From contig OZ023265.1 in the NCBI GenBank assembly GCA_964006375.1, positions 166,372,118 through 166,436,117 on the forward strand: a stretch of DNA of 64,000 bases. The letters are read 5' to 3'. Position 1 is the stretch's first letter. Each line of letters starts with the position of its first letter. Under the pieces are notes generated by a model. The model was not told the DNA's origin. It saw only the letters and a program-made list of their open reading frames with translations, and made no database searches. The position numbers and the translations under genes are program-made. Below are positions 10,791 through 23,915 of the stretch, piece by piece. The DNA is from Tillus elongatus. Taxonomy: Eukaryota > Arthropoda > Insecta > Coleoptera > Cleridae.

Positions 10791-11343
10791 GCTAGAATAA
10801 AAAAAACGTCTTGACAGAGTCCTCACGTCCGCTTGATTGGACATAACTAAACTTAAAATTGTCGTAAAATAGTCCTCACGTCCAACCTGATATACGCGAA
10901 GAATTTAGGGTGGTTGATAGAACTAAAGCTTAACCACAAACGTTTACAGTAAAATATGTACTTAGTAAACTATAATACGTATGATTATAACAATAACTTG
11001 CAATAAAACGTTGATAAACAATAAAAAACAGTCCTTACCATCATACGTTGCTTTTCTAAACGCCGTCATTGTTGAAATAACAATTAACACGTATGTGGAT
11101 CAGTTTGTTCGAGTGCGCCGAACGAGATGGCGTTACAAATATGTCCAATAGGATAAATAACAGGTCTCGAGCGGATCATTTTGATAGGAACGAAATTAAA
11201 AATTTCAAACTGCGTGTCCAATAAAATGGATGTTAGGTCTCAGGAGGATATACGGGAATAATAAAACCGCCAGGCTGTACGAACTAGCACCAACATTTCA
11301 GGCATTTTAACCATCTATACTAAGTGGTAGGTCCTTAGTCATC

Positions 11344-11535
11344 TTGAGAAGACTCCGGATAGGACATAGAGCACCCACACATAAGTACCTACTGGAACAA
11401 CATATTCCACCAGTTTGTGATACCTGCAACGTGAGTCTCTCAGCAACTCACTTTATCACAGAATGCACTAAATATAGACTCAAAAGAAGGTTGTTTTTAG
11501 GTGAAAATATATCCATGGTAGCCCTAAAAACATAA
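11344..11535 (+). pseudogene. LINE C-terminal fragment (RNase H-bearing type)
   Basis: The 63-codon frame reads RRLRIGHRAPTHKYLL and CDTCNVSLSATHFITEC. These match the post-RNase H tail of I-like and related LINE ORF2 proteins, where RLRIGHT-x-THxYL is followed by a Cys-x2-Cys...H...Cys knuckle. It is far too short to be functional and starts right beside the piggyBac right end. Confidence 0.65.
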
Positions 11536-11708
11536 TAAATTTCTTGAAGTCTATATATTATATGAACACATATAAGTGTAACGCTATATTGTATAGTTTA
11601 TTGGCTCCACAACACATGTATTCAAATTTAAAACAATAGATAGTGTGACACAGTCCTTGTGTATTAGATAATCTCTTTTGTCGGGATTTGGAACACCAAT
11701 CATGATTG

Positions 11709-12013
11709 TATAACAAGAGCTTCGAACTAGGTAACCAAAGAGGGCGATAACTAACGACGTTAGTTATCACGCACTTGCTGCGTTCAGACTTTTATTATTT
11801 TGCCGTCTGGGGTGTGTCGATCGAAATGAGATCACGCCCTTTTTGTCTGTTATTGTACTTGCCAATTTGAGTCGGTCGAAAAATGGAAATTGTTCTTATC
11901 TGGAGAAATTACTATTTATGAGTACCTACATATGTTATTAGTCCTTGTAAGCGTCGACGTTAGTTAGGCCGATAACCAACGTCGTTAGTTATCGGCCACT
12001 TTAGTTATCTAGT
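11709..12013. repeat. Inverted repeat with an internal palindrome
   Basis: AAGAGCTTCGAACTAG at about 11711 returns as its complement at about 12000-12015. Each arm also contains a near-perfect palindrome (GATAACTAACG-A-CGTTAGTTATC; given as two 11-base arms around one base). The loop holds a short family H 3' end (about 11767-11795). This is probably a decayed foldback or MITE pair. Confidence 0.55.
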
Positions 12014-12791
<778 letters not shown>

Positions 12792-13190
12792 AGAATTCAC
12801 CATGTTATGCGGGTTGATTTTTGTACAACCAGCTGCCTTGTTCTCTGAAGGACACAAATTGTTCAAAAAAAATTAGAAAGCAACTAAAAGTTGCTTTAAT
12901 TACTCATAGTTTTTATAGTTTGAGTGAATTTTGTGAAGCTGCACTGTGAACGTATGTTTTTTGTTGTGATGTGAAGCTCGTTAGATTTCAGGTTTTTGGG
13001 CATGTACCTTTGATAAGTTGTGATACGTTTTTCATGTTTTTTATCTTGCAAGTTTTTTGACTTGTAGGATTTACAATAATTGTAACTAAAGGACCAATTA
13101 ATTATTATTATTATTATACAATCATGATTGGTGTTCCAAATTCCAGACAAAATACATTTAGTATTATCGCACCTATTTTGTCTTTGAAAT
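12792..13190. other. Unannotated stretch between H copies
   Basis: No gene. TCATGATTGGTGTTCCAAAT (about 13122) is the complement of a sequence at about 11688-11705, indicating another inverted pair that spans the H copy. Confidence 0.45.
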
Positions 13191-13700
<510 letters not shown>

Positions 13701-14219
13701 TAAGTGAAAAATACTACAAGAAATGACTAGCAAGCTCCTAGATATGTGTCTAAGTCGTTATTTTTGTTGATTGCGTTAAAATATGAGCAAAAAATCCATT
13801 GTAAAATAAAATGGTTTTGTGTAAATTGTAAAACGTTTCACAGTTAACATTATGGGATATATCTGCTAGTACATACATGTCGAGCGTTGGTCAGTGGCTA
13901 AGTCCCTGTACGTCGTATAATCGATTCCTACATGGCGAGTTCTAATCCTAGTTAGTGACTTTACTTTTTATCAATTTTTTTGGTCTCGTTTCACTTTACC
14001 GTTATCTGATCAGATTGTTGTTATTTCGATGAATTTTTTAGCGAATTTAAAAAAAAAAAAATTAATAAAGAAGAGATGAAAACTTTTAAAACCTCATTCA
14101 ATTTGAATAGCATATCTGGTTGTTTGTTCTTGTCCTAACTTAGTGAAATCGTTCCATATTTAATACAATCGTAGACTTTTCCCGTGGATTCACAAGTGCT
14201 TGTTTTACTGAATTTTTAT
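13701..14219. other. Unannotated stretch containing a tRNA-like sequence
   Basis: Apart from the tRNA-like segment listed separately, no ORF or repeat is evident. Confidence 0.45.
13884..13955 (+). repeat. Degenerate tRNA-like sequence
   Basis: GTTGGTCAGTGGCTAAGTCC resembles an A-box region, and GCGAGTTCTAATCCTAG resembles a B box with one substitution. Spacing fits a tRNA, but the stems are poor. It is a tRNA-derived relic rather than a gene. Confidence 0.35.
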
Positions 14220-15212
14220 TTAAAAAAAAGGGTGAATAATTTACCAAAATTTAGGTCTGTAGTTTAAAGACAAAAAAGTTAGAGGCATTTAAAGAAAAAA
14301 ATATTGGGGTTTTCCTCAAAACGTAAAGAGTTGCGATTGAATTGGCAACATTTAGGCAACCTGAAAGAAATACGGATTATGTAAAGAGTGTTCCGCAAAC
14401 ACTTAAGTTTCAGCTTCAACCATCATTGCCCTTCATTTTAATGAAATATTTCCATAAAATTCATTTCAAATAGACACTTTCTCTGATGCTTTGGAAGTAG
14501 CTTTAGTTAAGTTTATGGTTTAACGGTTTATAATTTTTAGCTAATTTTCGTAGAAAAAATTTGTTAATGAGGAGACCGCGGCTTCTAAATTATAAAAAGA
14601 TATCTTCAAATGAGCGCAAACTAGGCCCCCTAGAATCCATATCCTGGTTTACTTTCTGTTTACATATATACAGTGTGACGTATTTCTACGGTAAACCTCA
14701 ATATAATTCTTATTATGCAAGATACGAGAAAAAGTTGTATACGTTACTTATAGGGTGTCTTGAGCTGCATCTTATAAAACTATTTTGGCAATCACAGGGC
14801 GGTCCATAAGCCGTTGGTGATACCTACGATTTTTTTCGAACATACTTTATTGAATTTTTGCATTTTTCTTCGAAATATGATGCACGTTTTTAAAAAAAAT
14901 CGAGACTCAGTAAGTGCGTTTTGGTAGCGAATTTTCATTAAATGCTTCAAAATTCAATAACTCAAATTGCTATTAACCTAAGGTTCGTCGGCTAGGAAAA
15001 TAGTTTTCTCGAAAACATTTTAAGATTATTTTCGGAAAATTTAGTACATTTTTAAAGAAGTTATTTTGGTAAAATATGGTACATTGTTCCTACTAAATAG
15101 GTCATACCCGTGACTAAATTGATGCCTGCTTACATTAAAGAGACATATATGCTATTAAAAACATTTTTATGAGAATTCACTTCTATAAAGCATTTTCTGC
15201 GTCCAGACTTTT
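14220..15212 (+). repeat. Family H, long-form copy without (TA)n
   Basis: Characteristic blocks appear in the long-form order: TTCATTTCAAATAGAC, CTTTCTCTGATGCTTTGG, TTATGGTTTAACGG, TTTTCGTAGAAAAAATTTG, AGGAGACCGCGGCTT. The module with TGACGTATTTCTACGGTAAA and CGGTCCATAAGCCGTTGGTG is next. An inverted-ended 3' unit follows, with AGTAAGTGCGTTTTGGTAGC at about 14916 and GCATTTTCTGCGTCCAG at the end. The microsatellite is missing or was lost. Confidence 0.65.
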
Positions 15213-15289
15213 CCTATATAAGTACTTTGTATATGTCAATGTCCTTAGTAGCCGAGACATATTTTTTTTCTAAAATACAATTTTAAATT

Positions 15290-15790
15290 GCTCTACTTAC
15301 AGTCTAACCTGACCGTATATCAGTTGCATATTACGTACCAGAGCTTTACACTCGCAAGATTGTACCGCGCTGATTCTTCCTCCCCGTCGCAAAGTCTGCA
15401 TGTAAAGTCCCCTCAAACCGCCCCATTTTATGCAGGTGTTTCTTGATAACCAGGTGTCCCCTTAAGTGTCTTGTTATTTCTGCTGAAATTTAGCAGCTCT
15501 ACAGCTTTCTTTGAAATAGGTTCCAAAATTAAGGCCTTCCCATGTCTAAGCACTGGGCAATCTGCCCAGTATGCCTTATGTTGGTTTTTGACCCAGGAGT
15601 AAATGGCACCCCTGGCGGTGCCCTTCGGCACGCAGTGCACCGCTTCTGCTCACATAAATAGTTCTGCGGATCCTCTGTTTGCGAGCCTTCATTGTCTTTA
15701 ACTCCGAGTGCCCCGGCACCCAGATAAAGGTAAGCTCATTCTGCCTGGCCAGGTCATTGATTTCGTCTCGGCATTCACTAACCAGTTGTT
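15290..15790 (-). pseudogene. LINE fragment, RNase H region and C-terminus
   Basis: On the minus strand the text WVPGHSG-like motif (around 15720) starts an RNase H tail. It is followed by CTACR-like residues, an open 70-codon piece (15640-15428) containing SKKAVELLNFSRNN, and a terminal Cys-rich region near 15360-15420. The order RNase H, then LLNFSR-type segment, then Cys/His knuckle is typical of R1/I-type LINE ORF2 ends. Several stops and frame changes are present, so it is dead. Confidence 0.55.
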
Positions 15791-16036
15791 ACGGTCGGAT
15801 TTTTTAAGCTACCGTACTTGCTGATACAGCAAATTATCAAAGAAAAATTTCAAGACTTATTACATCGCTTTAGTATTGAACAGCGAATAACTGTTAGATG
15901 GAAAGATTTTATGGAATTTTTCTTTTAGCCCCACTATCGTAAAACATTTCTGATCCATCTCGACTATTCCTTGCAAACATTACATGTTTTTATAAGAGAT
16001 AATATCTTAATACAATAATAAGGTAATAATGACAGT

Positions 16037-16290
16037 TCAAAGACCTCGTCCGGCGATAAAGATACAATACACTGCAGAATTAGTTTGCGACTAGTTCCCC
16101 TCTCGGTTTCGTTTCTTTACCTAAGATCCAGTATATACGGTTATGTTTTTAAAGTAGTTAGAATTTTTCATCCACCGATGACGCTAACTTGGTTAGTGAA
16201 ACGATCGTCAGGTTTTTGAAATGCGTTGTGGTGATTTGAGTTCTCCAAGTGTACTTATCAGTGCTCATCACAGGTCTAATCTTCACTTAG
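16037..16290 (+). repeat. Penelope-like element 3' fragment with hammerhead-like motif
   Basis: This segment is closely similar to 42580-42820, which follows the GIY-YIG region of the Penelope-like element in this window. Shared blocks include GGCGATAAA-ATACAATACACTG, ACGCTAACTTGG and GTGTTGTGGTGATTTG-like sequence. It contains CCGATGA (16175-16181), a 7-bp hairpin CGCTAAC-TTG-GTTAGTG, and GAAACGATCGTC, a one-base-mutated version of the hammerhead-like motif. No coding part is attached. Confidence 0.65.
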
Positions 16291-16683
16291 TAAATGGCTT
16301 CAACAGCAATAGTCTTAACGTTTCCAGCACCAGTGCCTTTCACATACAGAAACCTGATAGAATAGAGTTTCCATAATAGTGCTCCTGCGGCTTTATTATC
16401 GATTCCAACCATGGAGCTAAGCAAGCTTGTTTTCGTTGTTCTTTGGTTCTCTGTCTATGGCATTGGCAGTTCTCCGCTTGCCGGTTCCCATCTGTTACTT
16501 CTGTCGATTATGTCACTTCTGTGACGTCACAATTGGCATCTGCTTTCGTTCCGTTTTCTTTCTGAATTTCGCTTGTTCAGATATGCTCAGGGCTCGGCTG
16601 TGCAGCCTGCTTGCCCTGCATGTTTATGCTTGTCTTTGCTTTTAATTAGTTGACTAATTTGACTTTTTAACATGTTATTTTGA
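16291..16683. other. Unannotated stretch with higher GC
   Basis: The 72-codon plus-strand ORF (16427-16645) is Cys/Phe/Leu-rich and lacks recognisable motifs; I do not call it a gene. A CT-rich (TC)n tract begins at 16684. Confidence 0.4.
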
Positions 16684-17878
<1,195 letters not shown>

Positions 17879-17884
17879 TTTGTT

Positions 17885-18324
17885 CTTTTGTGGGGCTTTA
17901 GTCCTGTTTTAAATGTATATTTGTGAGAAATCTTTTATAACTCCTGACACTATTGTTATGGCTGTTAGGGCTCGTTTTAATGTTTGACATTAGCTTTTGT
18001 TGGACCTTGTACTTTCCGTAGCTGCAGTGTAGTTGCTCGCTTATTAGAACTACCAGAAACATATTTTCTGACAGAGAACTTCTTACCTTCTACGTCTTAA
18101 CCACTGAAGATGGCTCAATAAGGGCCGAAACGCGTATGGTTGTAAATCAAGCGTATTGTCTGGTAAGAAAACCTATTAATTATTTCTTTAACAAATCATT
18201 TAGTTTCTTAATTGAGATGTTTTAAAAGCTAGTTGTTGTTATTTATTTCTGGAAATGTTTTGTTACAGAGTGATAATAAACTGCGGTTTGAGTGTCATCG
18301 TGCTGTGCCCATACACGCCTGAGC
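17885..18324 (+). other. Retroelement-like segment with hammerhead-like motif
   Basis: No ORF. The segment around 18104-18137 reads CTGAAGA, then a stem GGCTC-AATAA-GGGCC, then GAAACGCGTA. This is the order of the hammerhead ribozyme core (CUGANGA, stem II, GAAA, short stem III, UH). Such motifs are known in Penelope-like element terminal repeats. The remaining sequence is unassigned. Confidence 0.4.
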
Positions 18325-18540
18325 CATAATATTGTAAAGTGTTTGTAACATACCAAATGTTCCGCTCTTTGGTGGAGGCGTAAATACGCAGGTCCCACGA
18401 TCATGGGATCTTGAGCACTTTAAAGATACTTACGCTCCTTGGAGCGACGAAGAAGTTGGACAAAATGTCCTACTTGATGCGATGAAACTGCTCAGAGGCA
18501 TTGATAATTAGCCACAGTCGTAGAAATAGGTCGACATTTA
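18325..18540 (+). repeat. tRNA-derived SINE, diverged body fragment
   Basis: TTAGCCACAGTCGTAGAAATAG followed by GTCGACATTTA (written as two adjacent pieces, about 18508-18540) corresponds to the SINE tail. TTCCGCTCTTTGGTGGAGGCG and TTTAAAGATACTTACGCTCC correspond to its body. The tRNA-like head is missing. Confidence 0.5.
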
Positions 18541-19039
18541 GGCAGCAATATAACGCAATAATTTGGTAGTTAATAAATGCTAAATAAACAAACTTGATAA
18601 CTTTCACAGTCAATTATTTAAGAATCTGAGCAAATTCAATGAATTATTAAATTATTAGGTAAGTATGCTGGTAATCATGAAAGCAGGTTGTTCTTATTAA
18701 CGAGAATAATTTCCTTTTAGTTAGATACCTTCTTTATCTCTACATAAATCCATACCCACATGATTTGTGAATAGGTTTGCGTGATTTGTGAACATACATT
18801 TTCTATAATTAATTTATAAATGGTTGTCGAGACAGTGAAATATTTATTATTTTCCTGGAGATACGAATGATAGATTAGACAAGTAACTCGCAACACTGAA
18901 TTGTATATAAGAGGTATTCGGTGACCTGCCTTAACTATATATCATGCGATTTTGATTTTTCACTTATGTGAATAAATCTTTTGATAATACATCTTAATAA
19001 AATTAAAAATCAATACTTATTTATTTAAATTCTCAAAAG
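18541..19039. other. Unannotated AT-rich stretch
   Basis: No long ORF or repeat signal is seen. Confidence 0.5.
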
Positions 19040-19231
19040 TATACATTTTCTTTTACAGGACATTAAAAATAATACATCATAATTACAATACTAAAACACA
19101 ATAATCAATGGATACCTCAGCATCTGTGAAAAATAACAATATAATAAAAAACAAAATGCTAAATCTAAAAATTTTTCAAAGAACGACCTTTAACACATTT
19201 TTGTGACAACAATATGATGTGGTTTGAAGAG

Positions 19232-19243
19232 TAAGAAGTAAAT
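19232..19243. repeat. Target-site duplication, left
   Basis: TAAGAAGTAAAT is repeated exactly at 19821-19832 and flanks the truncated RTE insertion. Confidence 0.9.
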
Positions 19244-19820
19244 CATTATCATCAACCATCGATCAGCCCTCTGCGTCCACTGCTGGACATAGGCCTCCCC
19301 TAGTTGTGTCCATTCTTTTCTGTCTTGAGCGCTACGAGTCCAATTTTTTGTAATTTTTTTAATGTCGTCTCTCCAGCGCGTTGGTGGTCTTCCTCTGTCT
19401 CTTTTATCGGATCTGGGTCTCCATTCAAGAAATCGTTTTGTCCACCTGTCATCTTGCATGCGAGCCACATGTCCCGTCCACTTCCATTTGTGTTTTGCCA
19501 CATGTACGACCACATCAGTCACTCCTGTTCTTCTGCGTAATTCTTCATTTCTAATGTGGTCACGTAACGAAACGCTAAGCATCGACCTTTCCATTTTGCG
19601 CTGTGCTGCTTTTAGTTTCTTATCAAAAGCGTTGGTAAGGGTTAGTGTTTCGGCGCCGTAGGTCATAACCGGGAGAACACATTGGTTGAAAACTTTTCTT
19701 TTCAAGCATATTAGAAGGTCGCCTCTGAAAACGTCTCCAAGTTTGCGGTAAGCCACCCAGGAGAGTATAACTCTTCTGTTTATCTCGCATGTTTGGTTGG
19801 CTTTGGATATGCTTATCTCG
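19244..19820 (-). mobile_element. 5'-truncated RTE LINE with TSD
   Basis: This is the 3' end of an RTE-type LINE in reverse orientation. The minus-strand ORF covers MTYGAETLTLT, LRDHIRNEELRRRTG, KWKWTGHVARMQDDRW, RGRPPTRWRDD and GEAYVQQWTQRAD. The tail ends in the GATGAT-type short repeat usual for RTE elements. A perfect 12-bp duplication (TAAGAAGTAAAT) borders it, so the insertion boundaries are exact and the copy is 577 bp. It is strongly similar to the C-terminal part of the copy at 38614-40456 but less decayed here (188 codons open). It sits inside an older LINE fragment, which dates it as younger. Confidence 0.92.
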
Positions 19821-19832
19821 TAAGAAGTAAAT
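19821..19832. repeat. Target-site duplication, right
   Basis: Exact copy of TAAGAAGTAAAT from 19232-19243. Confidence 0.9.
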
Positions 19833-20196
19833 ACATCTCGTCAAAACATAGTAGAAGCTTTGGTGGCTTGACCCCCCTAGGCGGCTACGAACCATCAACT
19901 TTAGAATAGGTGTACTCGATAAACTTTCGCTGAACTGTCTCCAGACTGGATACATGACGGTTATAATACGTGCTACACACCAGAAAACAATACCCAAGCC
20001 TCGACCTAATGTAAGCATAGAGTAGAGTGTTTTCAGAGTTTGCTATTTGACAAAGTTGCAATTTGTTATTAAAAAGTCTAGGATGCTTAAAACTAACGTG
20101 AAAACTGATGAAGGCGGTAAGTTGAATATAATGCCCAAATCTGTCACTGTGCCGCTGCAACGTTGAATAATGACATCTGAGTATGTCTAATTAAAA

Positions 20197-21465
20197 AATT
20201 CTGGACGCAGCAAGTGCATTATGGAAGTTAATTTTCATAAAAATGTTTTTTATAGCAAATATGTCTTTCTCAAATATGCAAGCAGGCATCAGTCTGGTTA
20301 CCGGTATAGCCTATATAGTAGAAACAATGTACCATATTTTATCAAAATTACTTATTGTTTGAAAATGTACACAAACTTTCCGAAAATAAACTTTAAATGT
20401 TTCCGAGAAAACTGGTTTCCTAGCCCACAAACCTTAGGTTAATCGCAAATTGAGTTATTGAAATTTAAAGGATTTAAAGAAAACTCGCTATCAAAACGCA
20501 TTTACTGCGTCTAGATTTTTTTCTTACAAACATGCATCATATTTCGATAAAAAATGCAAAAATGCAATAATATAAGAGTGTTCGAAAAAAACAATTGCAG
20601 GAATCACCAACTACTTATGGACCACCCCGTGATTGTCAAAATATTTTTTTAAGATGTAGCTTAAGACACACTATAACTAACGTATACATTTTTTCTCGTA
20701 TCTTGTATAATAACAATTATATTGAGCTTTACCCTAGAAATGCGTCACCTTGTCACCTGATAAAAACTGAAAGTAAACCCAGACGTGGATTGTAGGAGAC
20801 CTAGTTTGCGCTCATTTGAAGAAATCTTTTTAAAATTGAAAAGTCGCGGTCTCCTCGATAACGAATTTTTTCTACGAAAATTAGCTAAAAATTATAGACC
20901 GTTAAACCATAAACTTTAGTAAACCTACAGCCAAAGCATCAACTTAACGAAACCTACTGCCAAAGCATCAGAGAAAGAGTCTATTCGAAATGAATTTTCT
21001 GTAAATATTTTAGTAAAATGAAGGACAATGGCGGTTGAAGCTGAAACTTAAGGGTTTTCAGGACACTCTTCTTGCGACGTTTTCTTTACATAATCCATAT
21101 TTGTTTCAGGTTCTTTGCTTACTGTTGCGAATTTTGACGTGTCAAATCTCGACTTGACGTTTTGAGGGAAACCCTTTTTTTTCCTTTAAATGCCTATAAC
21201 TTTTTCATATGTTAACTTACAGACCTATATTTTGGTACGTAGATCACTGTTTATAATGTAAACACGCGAACTAAATTTGGTTGCCCTTACTTTGTTGCCT
21301 CCGGAGATATATATATATTTTAAAGGAAACACGAAATTTTCCTGGAAAAAAATGGGCCGATTACTCTGGCTAACGAACTTGTCCAAGCCACTTGCAAAAG
21401 GCAGGTACTTACCAAATTTGATCGAAATCGGCCAGTTATTTTTTTAATTATTTCTGTGATACATA
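20197..21465 (-). repeat. Family H, long-form copy
   Basis: A reverse copy begins with CTGGACGCAGCAAGTGCATT (20203) and the inverted-ended unit closing at about 20512. The GTGGTCCATAAGTAG module, the GTCTCCTCGATAACG and TTTTTCTACGAAAATTAGC blocks, and the AGAGAAAGAGTCTATTCG block follow. It then runs to CACTTGCAAAAGG near 21400. Instead of (TA)n it contains only a short ATATATATAT at 21309. Confidence 0.72.
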
Positions 21466-21473
21466 TATGTTAA

Positions 21474-21848
21474 TAAATATGTGTGTGCTTAGTTTCTTTA
21501 ACGTCGGCCTATTTCCGCGACTATGGCCAATCACCGACACCAGGGAGCAGTTTCACCTCAGTATCCTGGAAATTTTGCCGCACCCCTGCGTTTCTGTAAG
21601 GAGGGTAGAGATCTTTAACGTGCCCAACATCGCATGGACACGGGACCAACGGCTTTACGCCCCCCCCCCCCCCTAAGGGCGGAACGTGCAAACATTCAAG
21701 TTGCTCAAATACAATGCCAGAACCTCGGTTGGTGTCAATGTCACAGTTTGTACTGAAAAAGTTGAAAAAGTGAAAGGAGAACCCTGGGATCGAACCCAGT
21801 ACCCTTCGGTTCAGAGGTACACGTTCTTACCTCTGAATCACCGATGCT

Positions 21849-21849
<1 letters not shown>
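21474..21849 (-). repeat. tRNA-derived SINE, copy S1
   Basis: On the minus strand the head carries an A-box-like region (GGTGATTCAGAGG) and a B box within TACTGGGTTCGATCCCAG. The roughly 270-bp body ends TCGCGGAAATAGGCCGACG and a T/GT-rich tail. It matches S2 (24453-24807) nearly throughout. A run of 14 C (about 21660-21673) replaces a shorter run in S2. The head directly abuts a (TA)n tract. The CGGTTCAGAGGTA and TACCTCTGAATCACCG arms form a strong hairpin between the two boxes. Confidence 0.85.

Positions 21850-21850
<1 letters not shown>

Positions 21851-21923
<73 letters not shown>
21851..21923. repeat. (TA)n microsatellite
   Basis: About 36 TA units separate SINE S1 from the 3' end of LINE copy a. 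Family H sequence lies on the far side of LINE a, so this tract probably belonged to an H copy into which both elements inserted. Confidence 0.9.
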
Positions 21924-21927
<4 letters not shown>

Positions 21928-23772
21928 TGAACAACACACCACGAGGGCTTACAGCCCAAATACTATCGTACCGTGGGTGTCGACAAGGAGGAAAGAGGCA
22001 ACTTGTTAATTCTGGACTTGAAGGTTTGGCGGTTCGGAGGAGAAGGAAAAACATGCGCCGGCAAGGAATTCCACAGCTGGGAAGTCCTCGGGACAAAAGA
22101 GCGGGCATAACAAGATGTTCTATGTCTGGTGACCTGGACAGTAAAAGGGTGCATTCGCTCTGTTCCCCTTGTAGATCTGTTGGGGACAGCAGGTGGAGGA
22201 ACTATGGATGAAAGCTCCTCTGAGCACTGCCCGTGCATATATCTATAAAACAGAGAGAGGTCACCAACGGCACGTCGGTGGGCAAGGGATGGCAGCCTTT
22301 AGGTGAGGGTAGCGTCTCCAATGAGACGTATAGCTCTCTTCTGAATGGAGTCCGGGATAGCGAAACAATTTCATCCCCTGAGACAAGAAGTGGGAACGTG
22401 CTCTTGCAGAACTTATTTCCGATAGAGAGTCCAGAAAGGTTTGCCGCCCTTGGAGCTTAAGAGGACTTTGTTTTTGATGTGGGTATTAAACGAGTTTTTT
22501 GCCTCAGAAAGAGTGCGGTCATAGCGGTTTCTTGCGTCGTTGAATGCTTGACGATTTTCTTGACTGGGATTGTGTAGAAGCGTTTTGTGAGCTTTGACCT
22601 TTTCAAGTCAGGCCTTGTCACAAGATTTAGAGAACCAGGGATTTTGAGTGGCTGAAGAGGTTTTCTGTGTAGGTGGAATAAATAATTTCATACCAGCTTG
22701 GATAATTTCGATGACGTTGTGTGAGATATCAGAGGGGTCAGGATGAGGGAAGCAGACAGACGCCCATAGAAATGAAGAAAAATAATCTCGCATTTTATCC
22801 CAGTTCGCGGAGTTGTAGTGCCAAACGATACGTGGGTGTGATGTCTGTGTGACCTCGGGTTGCATTGCGCAGGAAGCGGTGACCATGTCATGGTCTGAGC
22901 GACCGAGGGGGGCGGTGACTGATATTTTATAGCATTCAGGATTTGTAGTAAGAAGGAGATCCAAGGGATTTGAGCTGTGTGTTGGGATGCGAGGAAAGTA
23001 ATTAGGTTGCTGAACCATATTGGCTAAAGAGTTGCTGACTGCAAAGGCCTCCGCTGCTCTCCCTTGTGGATCGGTTTTTGAAGACTCTAGCCATTCCTTA
23101 TTATGGACGTTGAAGTCACCAAGAATAGTGACCTCGGAGGAAGAATATTCAGAAATCAGATGGTGGGTTTTTCAGAAAGGTAGTCAAAGAGCTGGACAAA
23201 GTTGTTGTCAGAAGGTGACCGGTAAATGCAACAGATGAATTTAGTTGCAGCCCTGAGAGAGAGTTTTATCCATAGTACGTCTTTTCTTCCAGCTTCTAAA
23301 TTGGGGAGTCTGGTGCAGGGTAGATTGCTACGGACGTATGCGCACTCGCCTCCATGCAATCTAAAGGATGTAAGGAGCTCATACCCCGGGAAATTAAGGT
23401 GATTAGTGGCTGTTTTGGCACTGATTTGAGTTTCGGTAAGGAAGAGGAGTTGGGGCATATTGGCTTGGAGAAAATGGTGGACGGAGTTCAGGTTAGAATT
23501 TAGGCCACATATATTCGAGAAGGATATGTTGAATTTTGATGTTGGCGCCCCCTGTATACCCCTCTCGCGGGGTTCCGAATGGATAGGTATTTTACCTCCG
23601 GAATGCTTTGCACAAGGAGGAGCCATCATCATTTTTGCTTATAAGGGAAACCGACTCATACACCGGAATCGGAAACGTCCGTTGGGACTTCACCGGCCCT
23701 TGATGCATGGGGTGGTACCTCCTCGGGCGTGGAAAACCTTTACTATCACGTATAGGAAAATTTCACTACCAC
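21924..23772 (-). pseudogene. EN-RT LINE, copy a, with RT deleted
   Basis: A reverse copy of the LINE family represented intact by copy c (28406-31570). Its 5' end (GTGGTAGTGAAATTTTCC on the minus strand) is at 23772, so it is full length at both ends. Internally the sequence jumps at about 22364 from the post-RT C-terminal domain straight to the segment before the RT, removing about 1.3 kb that covers the whole palm including YADD. The endonuclease region remains readable (FSNICGLNSNLNSVHHF and LTETQISAKTA on the minus strand). Stops and frameshifts occur. Confidence 0.88.
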
Positions 23773-23915
23773 TTATAAACATATAAAGTTAAAACTGGCT
23801 CTGGATATGGGTTTTAGGGGTCCTAGTTTGCACTAATTTGAAAAAAGTTTTTTAAAATATAAAAGTGGATCTCCTCATTAGTCAATTTTTTAAAGAAAAC
23901 TCACTAAAAAGGTGG
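23773..23915 (-). repeat. Family H, 5' end fragment
   Basis: TATAAACATATAAAG, GGATATGGGTTTTAGGGGTC, GATCTCCTCATTAG and AAAACTCACTAAAAA are the reverse of the family's 5' blocks. It is cut off at the (TA)n side by the 5' end of LINE a. Confidence 0.75.

Larger units (their letters stand above)
8053..11247 (-). mobile_element. piggyBac-superfamily element
   Basis: Short TIRs CCTCCTGAGACCCTAAC (8053-8069) and its near-complement GTTAGGTCTCAGGAGG (11232-11247) bracket a reverse-oriented piggyBac transposase remnant. Both ends are followed outward by ATAT (8049-8052 and 11248-11251), which is consistent with a 4-bp duplication but differs from the TTAA that piggyBac elements normally use. Subterminal motifs related to GTCCAATTAAATGGAC occur near both ends (about 8190 and 11215). 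Confidence 0.75.
19040..20165 (-). pseudogene. LINE reverse transcriptase C-terminal fragment
   Basis: Read on the minus strand, 20160-19885 contains YIRSRLGYCFLVCSTYYNRH and LETVQRKFIEY. This is the conserved segment after the RT palm in CR1/Jockey/I-type LINEs (xSRLEYCSxVWSPYYxxHxxxLExVQRKF). The copy is split by the RTE insertion at 19244-19820. The continuation at about 19040-19231 is probably its 3' end. It is too decayed to place in a clade. Confidence 0.6.

Noticed and set aside
19300..19661. Plus-strand ORFs of 78 and 99 codons
   Set aside because: They are antisense to the RTE C-terminal region, which has a clear protein signature on the minus strand.
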